Origin: Fidelibacterota bacterium
GTDB lineage: Bacteria; Fidelibacterota; UBA2242
DNA: 18,874 bases
Direction: 5' to 3'
Assembly: GCA_023229045.1 (NCBI GenBank)
Contig: JALOAB010000020.1
Span: 1-18,874 of the forward strand
Positions 1-7,630 of this stretch are shown piece by piece (position 1 is the first letter of the stretch; every line of letters begins with the position of its first letter). The position numbers were made by a program, and so were the translations under genes. The notes below the pieces were generated by a model that was given only the letters and a program-made list of their open reading frames with translations, was not told the DNA's origin and made no database searches.

Positions 1-11
1 ACTCTTTTCAT
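1..11 (-). CDS. 5' end of an unidentified gene (partial)
   Basis: Only the start codon and the next few bases lie in the window, reading Met-Lys-Arg before the edge. The call rests on the translation start signal: read on the minus strand, AGGAGG sits seven bases before an ATG, a near-perfect Shine-Dalgarno arrangement and one of the strongest in the window. The Lys-Arg start would fit a signal peptide, but three residues cannot show that. The gene would be transcribed in the same direction as the envelope operon upstream, from which it is separated by 209 bases, so it could have its own promoter or be read through. The product is unknown. Confidence 0.5.
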
Positions 12-220
12 ATTATTACCTCCTGATTTTTCAGTTTTAATTTATTTAATTAAAATTGAATGCAAAATAATAATCCTCAGTCGGAAATCCAACGGCAATT
101 GTGCTTATCTTTCAGAATATTTTCAGCTTTTGAAAATTTTTTACTGAAGATGTGAGAGACAGATTGCTGCCAGCCGGTCAGTTTCTTCATAAGAATTTTA
201 AATTGGTAAACCGTGTAATT
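12..220. other. 209-base spacer between the envelope operon and the next gene
   Basis: This spacer is AT-rich and holds no gene I can support with confidence. It contains an AT-only inverted repeat (35-55), a 7-bp hairpin ATTTTCA/TGAAAAT with a five-base loop (119-137) followed on the plus strand by six T, and a 37-codon minus-strand ORF (77-190) without a ribosome binding site. No convincing GC-rich terminator follows the P-loop gene, so where the operon transcript ends is unclear. Confidence 0.5.
35..55. repeat. AT-only inverted repeat upstream of the left-edge gene
   Basis: TTTTAATT and AATTAAAA form a perfect 8-bp inverted repeat around a five-base centre. It lies 23 bases upstream of the ATG at 11, so it falls in the leader or promoter of that gene and could be an operator. 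In such an AT-rich stretch it could also be chance. Confidence 0.3.
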
Positions 221-859
221 TTACTTCGCGATCAGTCCGTTAGTTTGTTCCAGCCAAGCGGCGATTTTTTCGACCGCATTTTCCACATTATCATCCGATA
301 CATCGATTTCGAGACTTTTTAGTTTTGAATCTCTGACAAAACGCCGCATGAGGCGTTGTTCATTTATAAAAATCTCCAGGTCGTCATATTGCGAGGGTTT
401 ACCGGAGACTTTAATCCGCTCGGCGCGGGCGGCGGCAAACGATTCTGGTTGACGCACACAGAAAATCAGCCGGTAATCGAGAGCCGCGAGGCGTTCCTCA
501 AGCCAGCCGAAATCGTAGAGTTTACGGTAAGTGATTAACTGATAAACCTGGGTTGAGATATGAAAGCGATCGATAATCCAGGAATAATAACGTTGCAGTT
601 CGAATAGGCGCATCCAGGTCTGGTAGGTTTCGATAGCTAGAGATTCTTCCTGCGGTTCGAAATTGATCAAACTGCGTCCCCAGGGATAATTGGTAAAAGC
701 GCACCACTCTCCGGAGATGATCGGTGAATGGTAACGGTATTTGCGCGGACCGACAACGCGCGGATGTTCGTTCAGTGCAAAAGCGATATCGGTCTTATGA
801 GTTAGGCGCGTGCCTTCGAGAATAATGTGCGGACAGAGTTTCGTTACTCCACCAGTCAC
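221..859 (-). CDS. Thymidylate-kinase-like P-loop protein, function unknown
   Basis: This 212-residue protein resembles the dTMP kinase / deoxynucleoside kinase fold. Residues 12-16 are a hydrophobic strand ending in EG, followed by a Walker A-like segment G16-TRLT-H21-K22-T23, in which His replaces the usual second Gly. Residues 97-107 read DRFHISTQVYQ, matching the DR(Y/F)..S...YQ motif of thymidylate kinases, where the Asp-Arg pair contacts nucleotide. A second hydrophobic strand (LIFCVRQP), an Arg-rich lid-like helix and a final amphipathic helix follow in the expected order. It starts with GTG; the only in-frame alternatives are internal. It is the last gene of the envelope operon, 15 bases after rseP. 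The altered P-loop makes normal ATP binding uncertain. Kinase-fold membership is an inference from motifs; the substrate is unknown. Confidence 0.7.
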   Translation of the reverse strand: MTGGVTKLCPHIILEGTRLTHKTDIAFALNEHPRVVGPRKYRYHSPIISGEWCAFTNYPWGRSLINFEPQEESLAIETYQTWMRLFELQRYYSWIIDRFHISTQVYQLITYRKLYDFGWLEERLAALDYRLIFCVRQPESFAAARAERIKVSGKPSQYDDLEIFINEQRLMRRFVRDSKLKSLEIDVSDDNVENAVEKIAAWLEQTNGLIAK

Positions 860-874
860 GGCGTTCTTTCGGAT

Positions 875-1948
875 TTACCACTTGAAAAGACGGGAAATGT
901 CGTTAAACAAAACCATTACCGTCAAAAGGACGATTATAGCCAGACCGATCTGCTGGATGCGTACTTTAGCATTCAACGAAAGCGGCCGGCGTTTGATAGC
1001 TTCGATCAGAATAATGATAATATGTCCGCCATCGAAAGCCGGCACCGGCAGAATATTGATAAGCGCCAGATTGACGCTGATAATCGCCATCAGACCCAGG
1101 ATCGAACCGAAGCCGGATTTAGCCGATTCGCCGGCTAATTTGGCAATGAAAATCGGTCCGCCGATATTTTTAAGGGATTCTTCGCCGGTGATGAGCATTT
1201 TCAGCGAAATGACCGTGATTTTGAACCAATACCAGGTATTCTTAGCGCCACTGCCGATTGATTCAAAAAATTTAGCCGGGCGATGGTTCATAGCCGGACT
1301 GACGCCGATCAAACCGACTTCAACTAATTTCGAACCTTTTAAAACTTTATTAGTGAACGGTCTGAGTTTCTTTTCCTGGATTGTGCCGGCGCTCTGCCAT
1401 CTCACCGTGAGCGAATCGTGCGGATGACTGTGAATTAATTCAGTCATGCTATTCCAGGAATCTACGCTCGTACCATTGATTGCCAGAATCCTGGCTCCAG
1501 CCCGGATACCCAGCGAGTCAGCCGGAAAACCGGGGACAACACTCTCCACAACCGGCTGATTGTTCGGCTCGTAAATTCCGGCATGCTTAGTCAATCCGCT
1601 GAAAATCGCAATCGCAAATATTATATTGAAAATCACTCCGCCGGAGATAAAAAGCAGTTTTTGCCAGGTATTTTTGGCGGCGAATGTCCAAGGTTCGTTA
1701 CTTTCAGCCCCTTCGGTATCCATACTTTCGTCGATTACCCCGGATACTTTGACATAACCTCCAAGCGGAATCGCCGAAAGACGATAGTCAGTCTCACCAA
1801 TTTTCTTACTAATGATTTTCGGCGGGAAGCCGATTGAAAAGGCTTCCACCCGCATACCGGTTAATTTAGCAAAGACAAAATGCCCCAGCTCATGGGCCAT
1901 CACCACTCCGCCAATCACGATCAATATCGCTACAATTGTCAATAACAT
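875..1948 (-). CDS. rseP: RIP metalloprotease RseP (site-2 protease family, M50)
   Basis: This is an inner-membrane zinc protease that cuts within the membrane; in Proteobacteria it releases envelope-stress sigma factors from anti-sigma proteins and removes remnant signal peptides. The first transmembrane helix carries HELGH (H19, E20, H23), the zinc site. The third ligand is D306 in PVPAFDGGH, within a C-terminal hydrophobic segment. One PDZ domain is visible (about residues 130-195). At 357 residues it is shorter than the roughly 450-residue E. coli enzyme, which has two PDZ domains; single-PDZ forms are common outside Proteobacteria. The ATG at 1948 is preceded by AAAGGA lying inside the end of dxr, with only three bases between the genes, which implies coupled translation. 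The substrate in this organism is not indicated, and no anti-sigma gene is nearby. Confidence 0.95.
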   Translation of the reverse strand: MLLTIVAILIVIGGVVMAHELGHFVFAKLTGMRVEAFSIGFPPKIISKKIGETDYRLSAIPLGGYVKVSGVIDESMDTEGAESNEPWTFAAKNTWQKLLFISGGVIFNIIFAIAIFSGLTKHAGIYEPNNQPVVESVVPGFPADSLGIRAGARILAINGTSVDSWNSMTELIHSHPHDSLTVRWQSAGTIQEKKLRPFTNKVLKGSKLVEVGLIGVSPAMNHRPAKFFESIGSGAKNTWYWFKITVISLKMLITGEESLKNIGGPIFIAKLAGESAKSGFGSILGLMAIISVNLALINILPVPAFDGGHIIIILIEAIKRRPLSLNAKVRIQQIGLAIIVLLTVMVLFNDISRLFKW

Positions 1949-1951
1949 CTA

Positions 1952-3130
1952 TTATTTCCTTTCATTGTCGATTATACTGGCCATGAATTCCCGCGCCACT
2001 GGTTCAACGTTCAAAATATCTTCCAAACTCGGTTTATTAATAATCGGAATTTTACTCAACGCGGTTTCAATCATTCCCGTTATTTGCGGAAATGTTATCC
2101 GATTTTCCAGAAAAGCATAAACCGCCAGCTCATTGACTACATTCATGAGCGCCGGAGCCGTACCGCCGCACCGCAAGGCTTCATTGGCGATCCGCAAGGC
2201 TGGAAATTTCACCGGTTCCGGATTCTCAAAAGTCAAATGACCGATCTTCGCCCAATCGACACTTTCCCAGGCTTTCGGTAAGCGTTCGGGATAACCGATG
2301 GCATATTGAATCGGCAAACGCATATCCGGTAATCCCATTTGGGCTTTAATTGAGCCGTCGCAGAATTCTACCATCGAATGAATGATCGACTGCGGATGGA
2401 TCAAGACCTCGATCTGCTCCGGTCTGACGCCAAACAACCAATAAGCCTCAATGACTTCGAGACCTTTGTTCATCATCGTCGCCGAATCAATCGTGATTTT
2501 CTTGCCCATAGTCCAGGTTGGATGGCGGAGAGCCTCAGCCGGAGTAATTTTGTCAAATTCCGCGAGTGGACGGGTACGAAACGGACCCCCTGAACCGGTC
2601 AGGATCAGGCGTTTGATATTTTTTTGGTCTTCACCAACCAGGCATTGCCAAATGGCACTGTGTTCGCTATCGATCGGGTAAAGATTCAGCCCTTTATCCT
2701 TAACCAGGTTCATAATGATTTCGCCAGCCATGACCAGCGATTCCTTATTGGAAAGGGCAACATCGCGACCAGCGCGGAAAGCCCGATAAGTCGGTTCCAG
2801 ACCAGCCATTCCGACAATTGCATTTATCACCAGATCGACGTCGCCGCGTGAGGCTAATTCGATAATCGCCTGCTTGCCGGCCAATATTTCAATATCCTGA
2901 CCAGACAGGTTTTCTTTCAACATCCGATACTGTGACTCATCTGCAATAGCAACCGCTTGCGGACGGTATTGGCGGGCTTGCTCTATTAGTAAAGTCGCAT
3001 TACGACCGGCAGTCAGGTATCGTACTGTGAACCTGTCCGGGCAGACCGAGATGACATTCAGAGCATTAACGCCAATCGAACCGGTTGAGCCCAGCACTGA
3101 AAGAGTTCTTTTTTTCGCACCTAAAAACAT
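1952..3130 (-). CDS. dxr: 1-deoxy-D-xylulose 5-phosphate reductoisomerase
   Basis: Dxr makes 2-C-methyl-D-erythritol 4-phosphate from DXP using NADPH and a divalent metal, the first committed step of the MEP isoprenoid pathway in the cytosol. The N-terminal NADPH loop is GSTGSIG (14-20). Metal-binding residues lie in DSEHSAIWQ (D154, E156) and TMMNKGLEVIEA (E225/E228 region). NKES (128-131) and the flexible-loop region HPTWTMGKKITIDSATM are also intact. The length of 392 residues is normal. The segment usually written LTASGGPF reads LTGSGGPF, a mild change. The stop codon of the preceding gene directly abuts the ATG, with GGGGGA about 11 bases upstream as ribosome binding site. Together with uppS in the same operon it links isoprenoid precursor and carrier-lipid supply to envelope assembly. 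Confidence 0.97.
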   Translation of the reverse strand: MFLGAKKRTLSVLGSTGSIGVNALNVISVCPDRFTVRYLTAGRNATLLIEQARQYRPQAVAIADESQYRMLKENLSGQDIEILAGKQAIIELASRGDVDLVINAIVGMAGLEPTYRAFRAGRDVALSNKESLVMAGEIIMNLVKDKGLNLYPIDSEHSAIWQCLVGEDQKNIKRLILTGSGGPFRTRPLAEFDKITPAEALRHPTWTMGKKITIDSATMMNKGLEVIEAYWLFGVRPEQIEVLIHPQSIIHSMVEFCDGSIKAQMGLPDMRLPIQYAIGYPERLPKAWESVDWAKIGHLTFENPEPVKFPALRIANEALRCGGTAPALMNVVNELAVYAFLENRITFPQITGMIETALSKIPIINKPSLEDILNVEPVAREFMASIIDNERK

Positions 3131-3862
3131 TTAAAAATATCCCCCAAATGCCAGTCCTCCCCTAAAATTCCTGGAGTTAAATGTACAGATTGTGCCGATT
3201 TTAAAATGTTCGCCAATCTTGCGATCCAGACTTATGTTCATTAAACCAAATTCGACTTTCTTAATGGTTTTATAATTATCATCTGAATTAGCAGAATCGG
3301 TCACGTGAATCCCAATCCGGGTAGTGTGCAAAGTCGCCGCGATGGAAAAATTCCATTGCCTGAATGGAATTATTTTCAAATAACCTAAAGAGATATCCCG
3401 AAAATGAAAATCATTTGGACCGTTGACATGAGTAATCCCGCAAATAATCTGATCCGGTCTAGTTGAATTACGCCAGAAATAGGCGATAAATAGTCCTGAG
3501 GAATTCAGACTTTCATCCTGCCAGCGACCACTGCCGAGTTGTCCCGCCAGGGTGATATTCGGAGTGGCTCTGAACGCCATGCTAAAGGTCGGCAGACCCG
3601 GCTGATCGGATTGAATAGCCTCCAAATCCGGAAGATGGTAACGAACGTTAAACTGTATATTAGAATTGGCAGGACGGCTTAGTGTCAGGGCCGGGATTTC
3701 CAGTCCGGCACATATTTTTGGCAATACAGTCTCTAATCTGTCGCGAACCTGGTATTTAGCTATAGGCGTCAGATCCAGTTCACCGGCCATTAAGTTTGTA
3801 CTGGTCAGGCATAAACCGATTACCGGTAAATATTTCAGATTTCGCAATTTCTGAATATTCAA
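3131..3862 (-). CDS. Unknown exported protein, possible outer-membrane beta-barrel
   Basis: I do not recognise a family for this 243-residue protein. It has a clear signal peptide: basic start (KLRNLK), hydrophobic core, likely cleavage after LMA near residue 26. The rest lacks hydrophobic helices. It has many short stretches of alternating polar and aromatic/aliphatic residues (such as NIQFNVRYHL, ITLAGQLGSG, WNFSIAATLH) and ends in Phe (GGYF), both typical of outer-membrane beta-barrels. The start is TTG at 3862, two bases after the lpxA stop codon, with no strong ribosome binding site; a TTG five codons later is an alternative. No cysteine fits a lipobox. Its position between lpxA and dxr suggests a role in the outer membrane, but that is context only. 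A soluble periplasmic beta protein is possible. Confidence 0.8.
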   Translation of the reverse strand: MNIQKLRNLKYLPVIGLCLTSTNLMAGELDLTPIAKYQVRDRLETVLPKICAGLEIPALTLSRPANSNIQFNVRYHLPDLEAIQSDQPGLPTFSMAFRATPNITLAGQLGSGRWQDESLNSSGLFIAYFWRNSTRPDQIICGITHVNGPNDFHFRDISLGYLKIIPFRQWNFSIAATLHTTRIGIHVTDSANSDDNYKTIKKVEFGLMNISLDRKIGEHFKIGTICTFNSRNFRGGLAFGGYF

Positions 3863-3864
3863 TA

Positions 3865-4638
3865 CTAAATGATACCACGTGAGCTTTTTTTGATGAATTC
3901 AATGACATTGACGACTTCCGGGATCATTAGTTCCGGAGTCTCTTCAATTTTTCGGATGGCATCGGATACATTGTATTTGGAGTGGTAGATCAGATTATAG
4001 GCTCTTTTCAGAGTAAGAATGGTTTCCGGCGGAAAATTGCGGCGTTTCAAGCCAACCCGATTTAAACCTTCAAAAGAAAGCGGTTCGCGAGCCGCCATGA
4101 TATACGGCGGCACATCTTTGGGTACGCGGTATTGTCCGCCAACAATGGAATGTTGTCCGATTCTGCTAAATTGTTGGACGCCTACCATTCCGCCCATGAT
4201 GACCCAGTCCTCAATCTCGACGTGACCGGCTAAATTGACCGCATTGGCCATGATGACATGATTACCGATGATACAGTCGTGGGCGACATGGACATAGGCC
4301 ATTAAAAGACAATCGGAACCGATGATAGTTTTCCAATGTTGCGAGGTACCACGGTTGATTGTAACAAATTCACGGATAACGGTGCGGTTACCGATTTCGG
4401 CAGTGGTTTCTTCGCCGGCGAATTTCAGATCCTGGGGAATTTCCGCAATGACGGCATGGTGAAAGATTTTGCATTCGCGACCGATCCGGGCGCCCGGTAA
4501 AATCATGACCTGATTTCCGATCCAGCAACCGTCTCCGATCTCGACATTATCGCTGATAATACTATAAGCCCCAATGGTCACATTTTCATCGATGCGGGCG
4601 GTTGGGTCGACTATGGCAGTTGGATGAATCTGTCTCAT
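3865..4638 (-). CDS. lpxA: UDP-N-acetylglucosamine O-acyltransferase LpxA
   Basis: LpxA transfers a 3-hydroxyacyl chain from ACP to UDP-GlcNAc, the first step of lipid A synthesis, in the cytosol. The N-terminal two thirds are hexapeptide repeats of a left-handed beta-helix (many I-G-x-x-x-x turns). The catalytic His is H120 in HVAHDC (H125 in E. coli), and AGHVEIED supplies the second active-site His. The position equal to E. coli Gly173, which sets acyl length, is Gly in IVGGQY, consistent with a long acyl chain rather than the C10 type. The QQF segment has Gln where E. coli has His160. The C-terminal region is the usual short helical domain (FEGLNRVGLKRR). The length of 257 residues is close to the 262 of E. 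coli. It starts three bases after the stop of lpxC-fabZ. Confidence 0.97.
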   Translation of the reverse strand: MRQIHPTAIVDPTARIDENVTIGAYSIISDNVEIGDGCWIGNQVMILPGARIGRECKIFHHAVIAEIPQDLKFAGEETTAEIGNRTVIREFVTINRGTSQHWKTIIGSDCLLMAYVHVAHDCIIGNHVIMANAVNLAGHVEIEDWVIMGGMVGVQQFSRIGQHSIVGGQYRVPKDVPPYIMAAREPLSFEGLNRVGLKRRNFPPETILTLKRAYNLIYHSKYNVSDAIRKIEETPELMIPEVVNVIEFIKKSSRGII

Positions 4639-4641
4639 ATT

Positions 4642-6039
4642 TTATAAATCCACCAGCGAAGCCATCATGTTCGCTTCGACAACGACCTCGCCATTTACAT
4701 ACGCAACGGCGCGCATTTTACACATAGACATACGAAACTGAATCATCTGGACTTCGAGACGGATCTGATCGCCCGGAATAACCGGTTTGCGAAATCTGAC
4801 CTCATCCAATCCAGTGAAATAAACCAGGACTTTTTCGGGATGTTCAATCGTATTTAAAAGCATCAATCCGCCGGCTTGAGCAAGAGACTCCAGTACCAAA
4901 ACCCCCGGCATCACCCGCCGGACTGGAAAATGTCCCTGGAAAAATGGTTCATTGACGGTGACATTTTTAATAGCGGTAACCGACTCGCCGGGCACCATAT
5001 CGAGTACTTTATCAACCATCAGAAACGGATAGCGATGCGGCAGGATACGTTCGATGCCACTGATATCGAGTAAGGCGCCTTTGACCTTGCCTCTCTGATA
5101 TTTTTTACTGATCAGCACCTTTTCATATTCTTTACGGATTTTCCTGACGAAATTGACATTGTGGGCATGACCGCTCCGTGCGGCTATGACGTGTCCCTGA
5201 ATCGGAACGCCCAGCAGGGCAAAGTCACCGATTAAATCGACGACTTTATGCCGCACGGCTTCATTATAATAACGCAATTCCACGCCGTTCAACGTGCCGC
5301 GTTGACCGATGGATATATCGCTGGAAATTCCGAACAATTCACGAATGCGTTCGACTTCACTCTGTTCGATATGCCGATCGATGAAAACCACGGCATTGTT
5401 GACATTGCCACCCTTGATCAATCCGCGGTTCTTGAGACCTTCGATCTCACTGAGAGTACAGAAAGTGCGCGCCGCGGCATAATCGGTCTCGAACTCTTCG
5501 GCTAATGAATACGTCGTTGAATATTGAGTACCAATGGCTGGAATTTTATTATAATCGATCAGAAAAGTGATTTGAAAACTATCCGCCGGCATAATGTGAA
5601 TATCGACGTGATTTTTCGGATCGGTGTAGGTCAGGATTTTATCAATTACCAGGATTTCCTGCTCGGCTTCCTGTTCAATAATCTCAGCCTGTTTCAATAC
5701 CCGCACGAATTCTATGGCACTCCCATCGCAGACCGGCGGTTCGATGTTATTGACTTCAATAATGATATTGTCGATTCCCAGACCGGCTACCGCCGCCAGA
5801 ACATGCTCTACGGTATGAATCTGGATGCCATCCTGAGCAAGAGTAGTACCCCGGGAAATATCCATGACATGATTGATATCGGCGATCATTTCGGGACAAT
5901 TTTTGATATCCGTGCGTACGAATCTGATCCAGTAATTTTCAGGCGCTGGTTTAAAAGTAACGGTACTTTTAACACCGGTATGCAGGCCGATACCGGAAAT
6001 CGAAACCTCTTTTTTTATAGTTCGCTGATTACGCGACAT
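4642..6039 (-). CDS. lpxC/fabZ: LpxC-FabZ fusion: UDP-3-O-acyl-GlcNAc deacetylase and hydroxyacyl-ACP dehydratase
   Basis: This is a bifunctional cytosolic enzyme. Residues 1 to about 305 are LpxC, the zinc deacetylase that commits the pathway to lipid A. Zinc ligands are H79 (HTVEH), H264 and D268 (RHKVVDLIGD), and the general acid His lies in SGHAHN (H291). After a basic linker (about 300-320), residues 322-465 form FabZ, which dehydrates 3-hydroxyacyl-ACP for fatty acid synthesis, with H335 in PHRYPF and E384 in VLESLAQ. Both active sites look complete. The fusion is known from Bacteroidetes and relatives. FabZ and LpxA/LpxD compete for hydroxyacyl-ACP, so a fusion fixes their ratio; that is an interpretation. 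It is two bases downstream of lpxD, and the ATG is firm because LpxC motifs begin at once. Confidence 0.97.
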   Translation of the reverse strand: MSRNQRTIKKEVSISGIGLHTGVKSTVTFKPAPENYWIRFVRTDIKNCPEMIADINHVMDISRGTTLAQDGIQIHTVEHVLAAVAGLGIDNIIIEVNNIEPPVCDGSAIEFVRVLKQAEIIEQEAEQEILVIDKILTYTDPKNHVDIHIMPADSFQITFLIDYNKIPAIGTQYSTTYSLAEEFETDYAAARTFCTLSEIEGLKNRGLIKGGNVNNAVVFIDRHIEQSEVERIRELFGISSDISIGQRGTLNGVELRYYNEAVRHKVVDLIGDFALLGVPIQGHVIAARSGHAHNVNFVRKIRKEYEKVLISKKYQRGKVKGALLDISGIERILPHRYPFLMVDKVLDMVPGESVTAIKNVTVNEPFFQGHFPVRRVMPGVLVLESLAQAGGLMLLNTIEHPEKVLVYFTGLDEVRFRKPVIPGDQIRLEVQMIQFRMSMCKMRAVAYVNGEVVVEANMMASLVDL

Positions 6040-6041
6040 TT

Positions 6042-7070
6042 TTATTCCTCTTCTTTGATCATTTGAACTTCCATCTCAAGTTTTTTAAGGCGCTCTTTAA
6101 GTTCGGGTAAAGAGCGGATATGAGCAAATTCCTGGGCGGCTTTCAGGCGCTCCTGAGCCGGTGAACCGAGAACAAACATGCCGGCCGGAACATCCTTGGT
6201 TAGGCCCGATTGAGCCGCTATCATTACGCCGGCTCCGATATGTAAATGACCGGCGATACCAACCTGTCCACCGACACTGACTCCGTCTTCGATGGTGGTA
6301 CTGCCGGCAACTCCCGACTCAGCCGCGAAGAAACAATATTCACCAATGCGGACATTATGAGCGATCTGCACCAGATTATCGAGTTTGGTGCCGCGTCCGA
6401 TAATCGTATCACCGATCGTCCCGCGGTCAATCGTCGTATTGGCGCCGATTTCAACCTCGTCGTGAATGACGACTCTCCCGGCCTGGGGTATTTTTTCAAT
6501 TCCATGCGGCACTCTGACAAAACCGAATCCGTCACTGCCAATCACAGCTCCGGCGTGGATGCGCACATTCTTCCCGACGATACATTTATGATAAATGCTG
6601 ACATTCGGATAAATCATCGTACCGCGACCGATCCTGGCCAACTGACCAATATAGCAGTGCGCCAGAATCGTAACGTTGTCTTCGATTCGAGCCCCTGATT
6701 CAACTACGACATAAGGTCCGATATACACTTTAGCGCCGATCCGGGCGGCGCTGGCAACAACGGCTGTTGGATGGATTCCGGGTACCGGTGGCGGCAGTTC
6801 CGGACGAAAATGAGCCAGGATAATTGAAAAAGCCAGATTGGGATTTTTCACCAGGATCAAATTCGGAAAATCGCTGGCGCAATTTTCTTCTACAATCACA
6901 GCTGTTGCCGCGGTAGTCGCCAAATATTTTGCATACTTCGGGTTAGCTAAAAAGGTGATTGCGCCGCTTTTGGCATTCTGAATTTCGGCGACGTCATCGA
7001 TCAGGACACTTTCGTCGCCTTTGACCGTGCCGTCGATTAACCGGGCAATCTGCCCCAGGGTCAATTGCAT
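6042..7070 (-). CDS. lpxD: UDP-3-O-acylglucosamine N-acyltransferase LpxD
   Basis: LpxD adds the second hydroxyacyl chain to UDP-3-O-acyl-glucosamine, using acyl-ACP, after LpxC. The protein has the expected three parts: an N-terminal uridine-binding domain (about 1-98, with AITFLANPKYAKYL), a left-handed beta-helix of hexapeptide repeats (about 100-310), and a C-terminal helix rich in Lys and Glu (LPELKERLKKLEMEV). The catalytic His is H238 in QIAHNV, followed by the conserved ESGVAGSTTIED segment. The length of 342 residues matches E. coli LpxD (341). The ATG lies two bases after the skp stop codon. The gene order skp-lpxD is the same as in many Gram-negative genomes. Confidence 0.97.
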   Translation of the reverse strand: MQLTLGQIARLIDGTVKGDESVLIDDVAEIQNAKSGAITFLANPKYAKYLATTAATAVIVEENCASDFPNLILVKNPNLAFSIILAHFRPELPPPVPGIHPTAVVASAARIGAKVYIGPYVVVESGARIEDNVTILAHCYIGQLARIGRGTMIYPNVSIYHKCIVGKNVRIHAGAVIGSDGFGFVRVPHGIEKIPQAGRVVIHDEVEIGANTTIDRGTIGDTIIGRGTKLDNLVQIAHNVRIGEYCFFAAESGVAGSTTIEDGVSVGGQVGIAGHLHIGAGVMIAAQSGLTKDVPAGMFVLGSPAQERLKAAQEFAHIRSLPELKERLKKLEMEVQMIKEEE

Positions 7071-7072
7071 AT

Positions 7073-7597
7073 TTATTTGGTGCGTTTTAACTCATAAATG
7101 ACTTTATCGGTCACATCGTGAGCAGGTTCTGCATATAAGATATTGCCGGCGACCGTATCAAAGATATAGTCATACTTGTTGTCTTTGCCCACCTTGGCAA
7201 TGACTGTTTTCACTTTTTCCAGAACCGGGGTTACCAGTTCAGCCTGCTTCTTATAAATCTCGCCCTCCGGACCGAGTTTTTCGACCTGAAATTTTTGGAT
7301 TGATTCCTGCAGTTGGGCAATTTCGGTCTCTTTGGTCTTGCGTCGTGTTTCGCTCATCATCATTTTCTGACGCTCGTAATCCTTCTGTAAACTGTCCAGT
7401 TTGGCAAGCATGCCGCGATACTGATCTTCGAGTTTTCTGGCTTCTATATCCAGTTTGCTCTGGGCCTCGAGGGCTTCGTCAAATTCACTCAGGATTCGGT
7501 CAGAATTGACATAACCGATTTTTATTTGTGCCTGTGCATAATCAGTGATTCCGACCATTAGCAGTAATCCGAGAATGATAAACACTACTTTTTTCAC
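7073..7597 (-). CDS. skp: Periplasmic chaperone Skp/OmpH
   Basis: Skp is a trimeric periplasmic chaperone that holds unfolded outer-membrane proteins on the way to BamA. The protein starts with a clear Sec signal peptide (MKKVVFIILGLLLMVG, cleavage probably after YAQA). The mature part opens with the family strand IGYVNSDRIL. A long charged helical region follows (about 40-115), with coiled-coil character (heptads of Leu/Ile with Lys/Glu), then the C-terminal strand region YDYIFDTVAGNILYAE typical of OmpH. At 174 residues it is slightly longer than E. coli Skp (161). The start is GTG, chosen because a strong GGAGG sits a few bases upstream. It follows bamA after 33 bases, one of the two larger gaps in the operon, and this strong ribosome binding site could allow high output. 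Confidence 0.93.
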   Translation of the reverse strand: MKKVVFIILGLLLMVGITDYAQAQIKIGYVNSDRILSEFDEALEAQSKLDIEARKLEDQYRGMLAKLDSLQKDYERQKMMMSETRRKTKETEIAQLQESIQKFQVEKLGPEGEIYKKQAELVTPVLEKVKTVIAKVGKDNKYDYIFDTVAGNILYAEPAHDVTDKVIYELKRTK

Positions 7598-7630
7598 TTT
7601 TCCTCCGTTACATTGTCTATGAATTAATTG

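Noticed and set aside
810..1427. 205-codon plus-strand ORF across the rseP end
   Set aside because: It is antisense to rseP, with Arg- and Pro-rich low-quality protein and no start signal.
5524..6066. 180-codon plus-strand ORF inside lpxC-fabZ
   Set aside because: It is antisense to a gene with complete catalytic motifs; the reading frame is open only as a by-product of the real codons.
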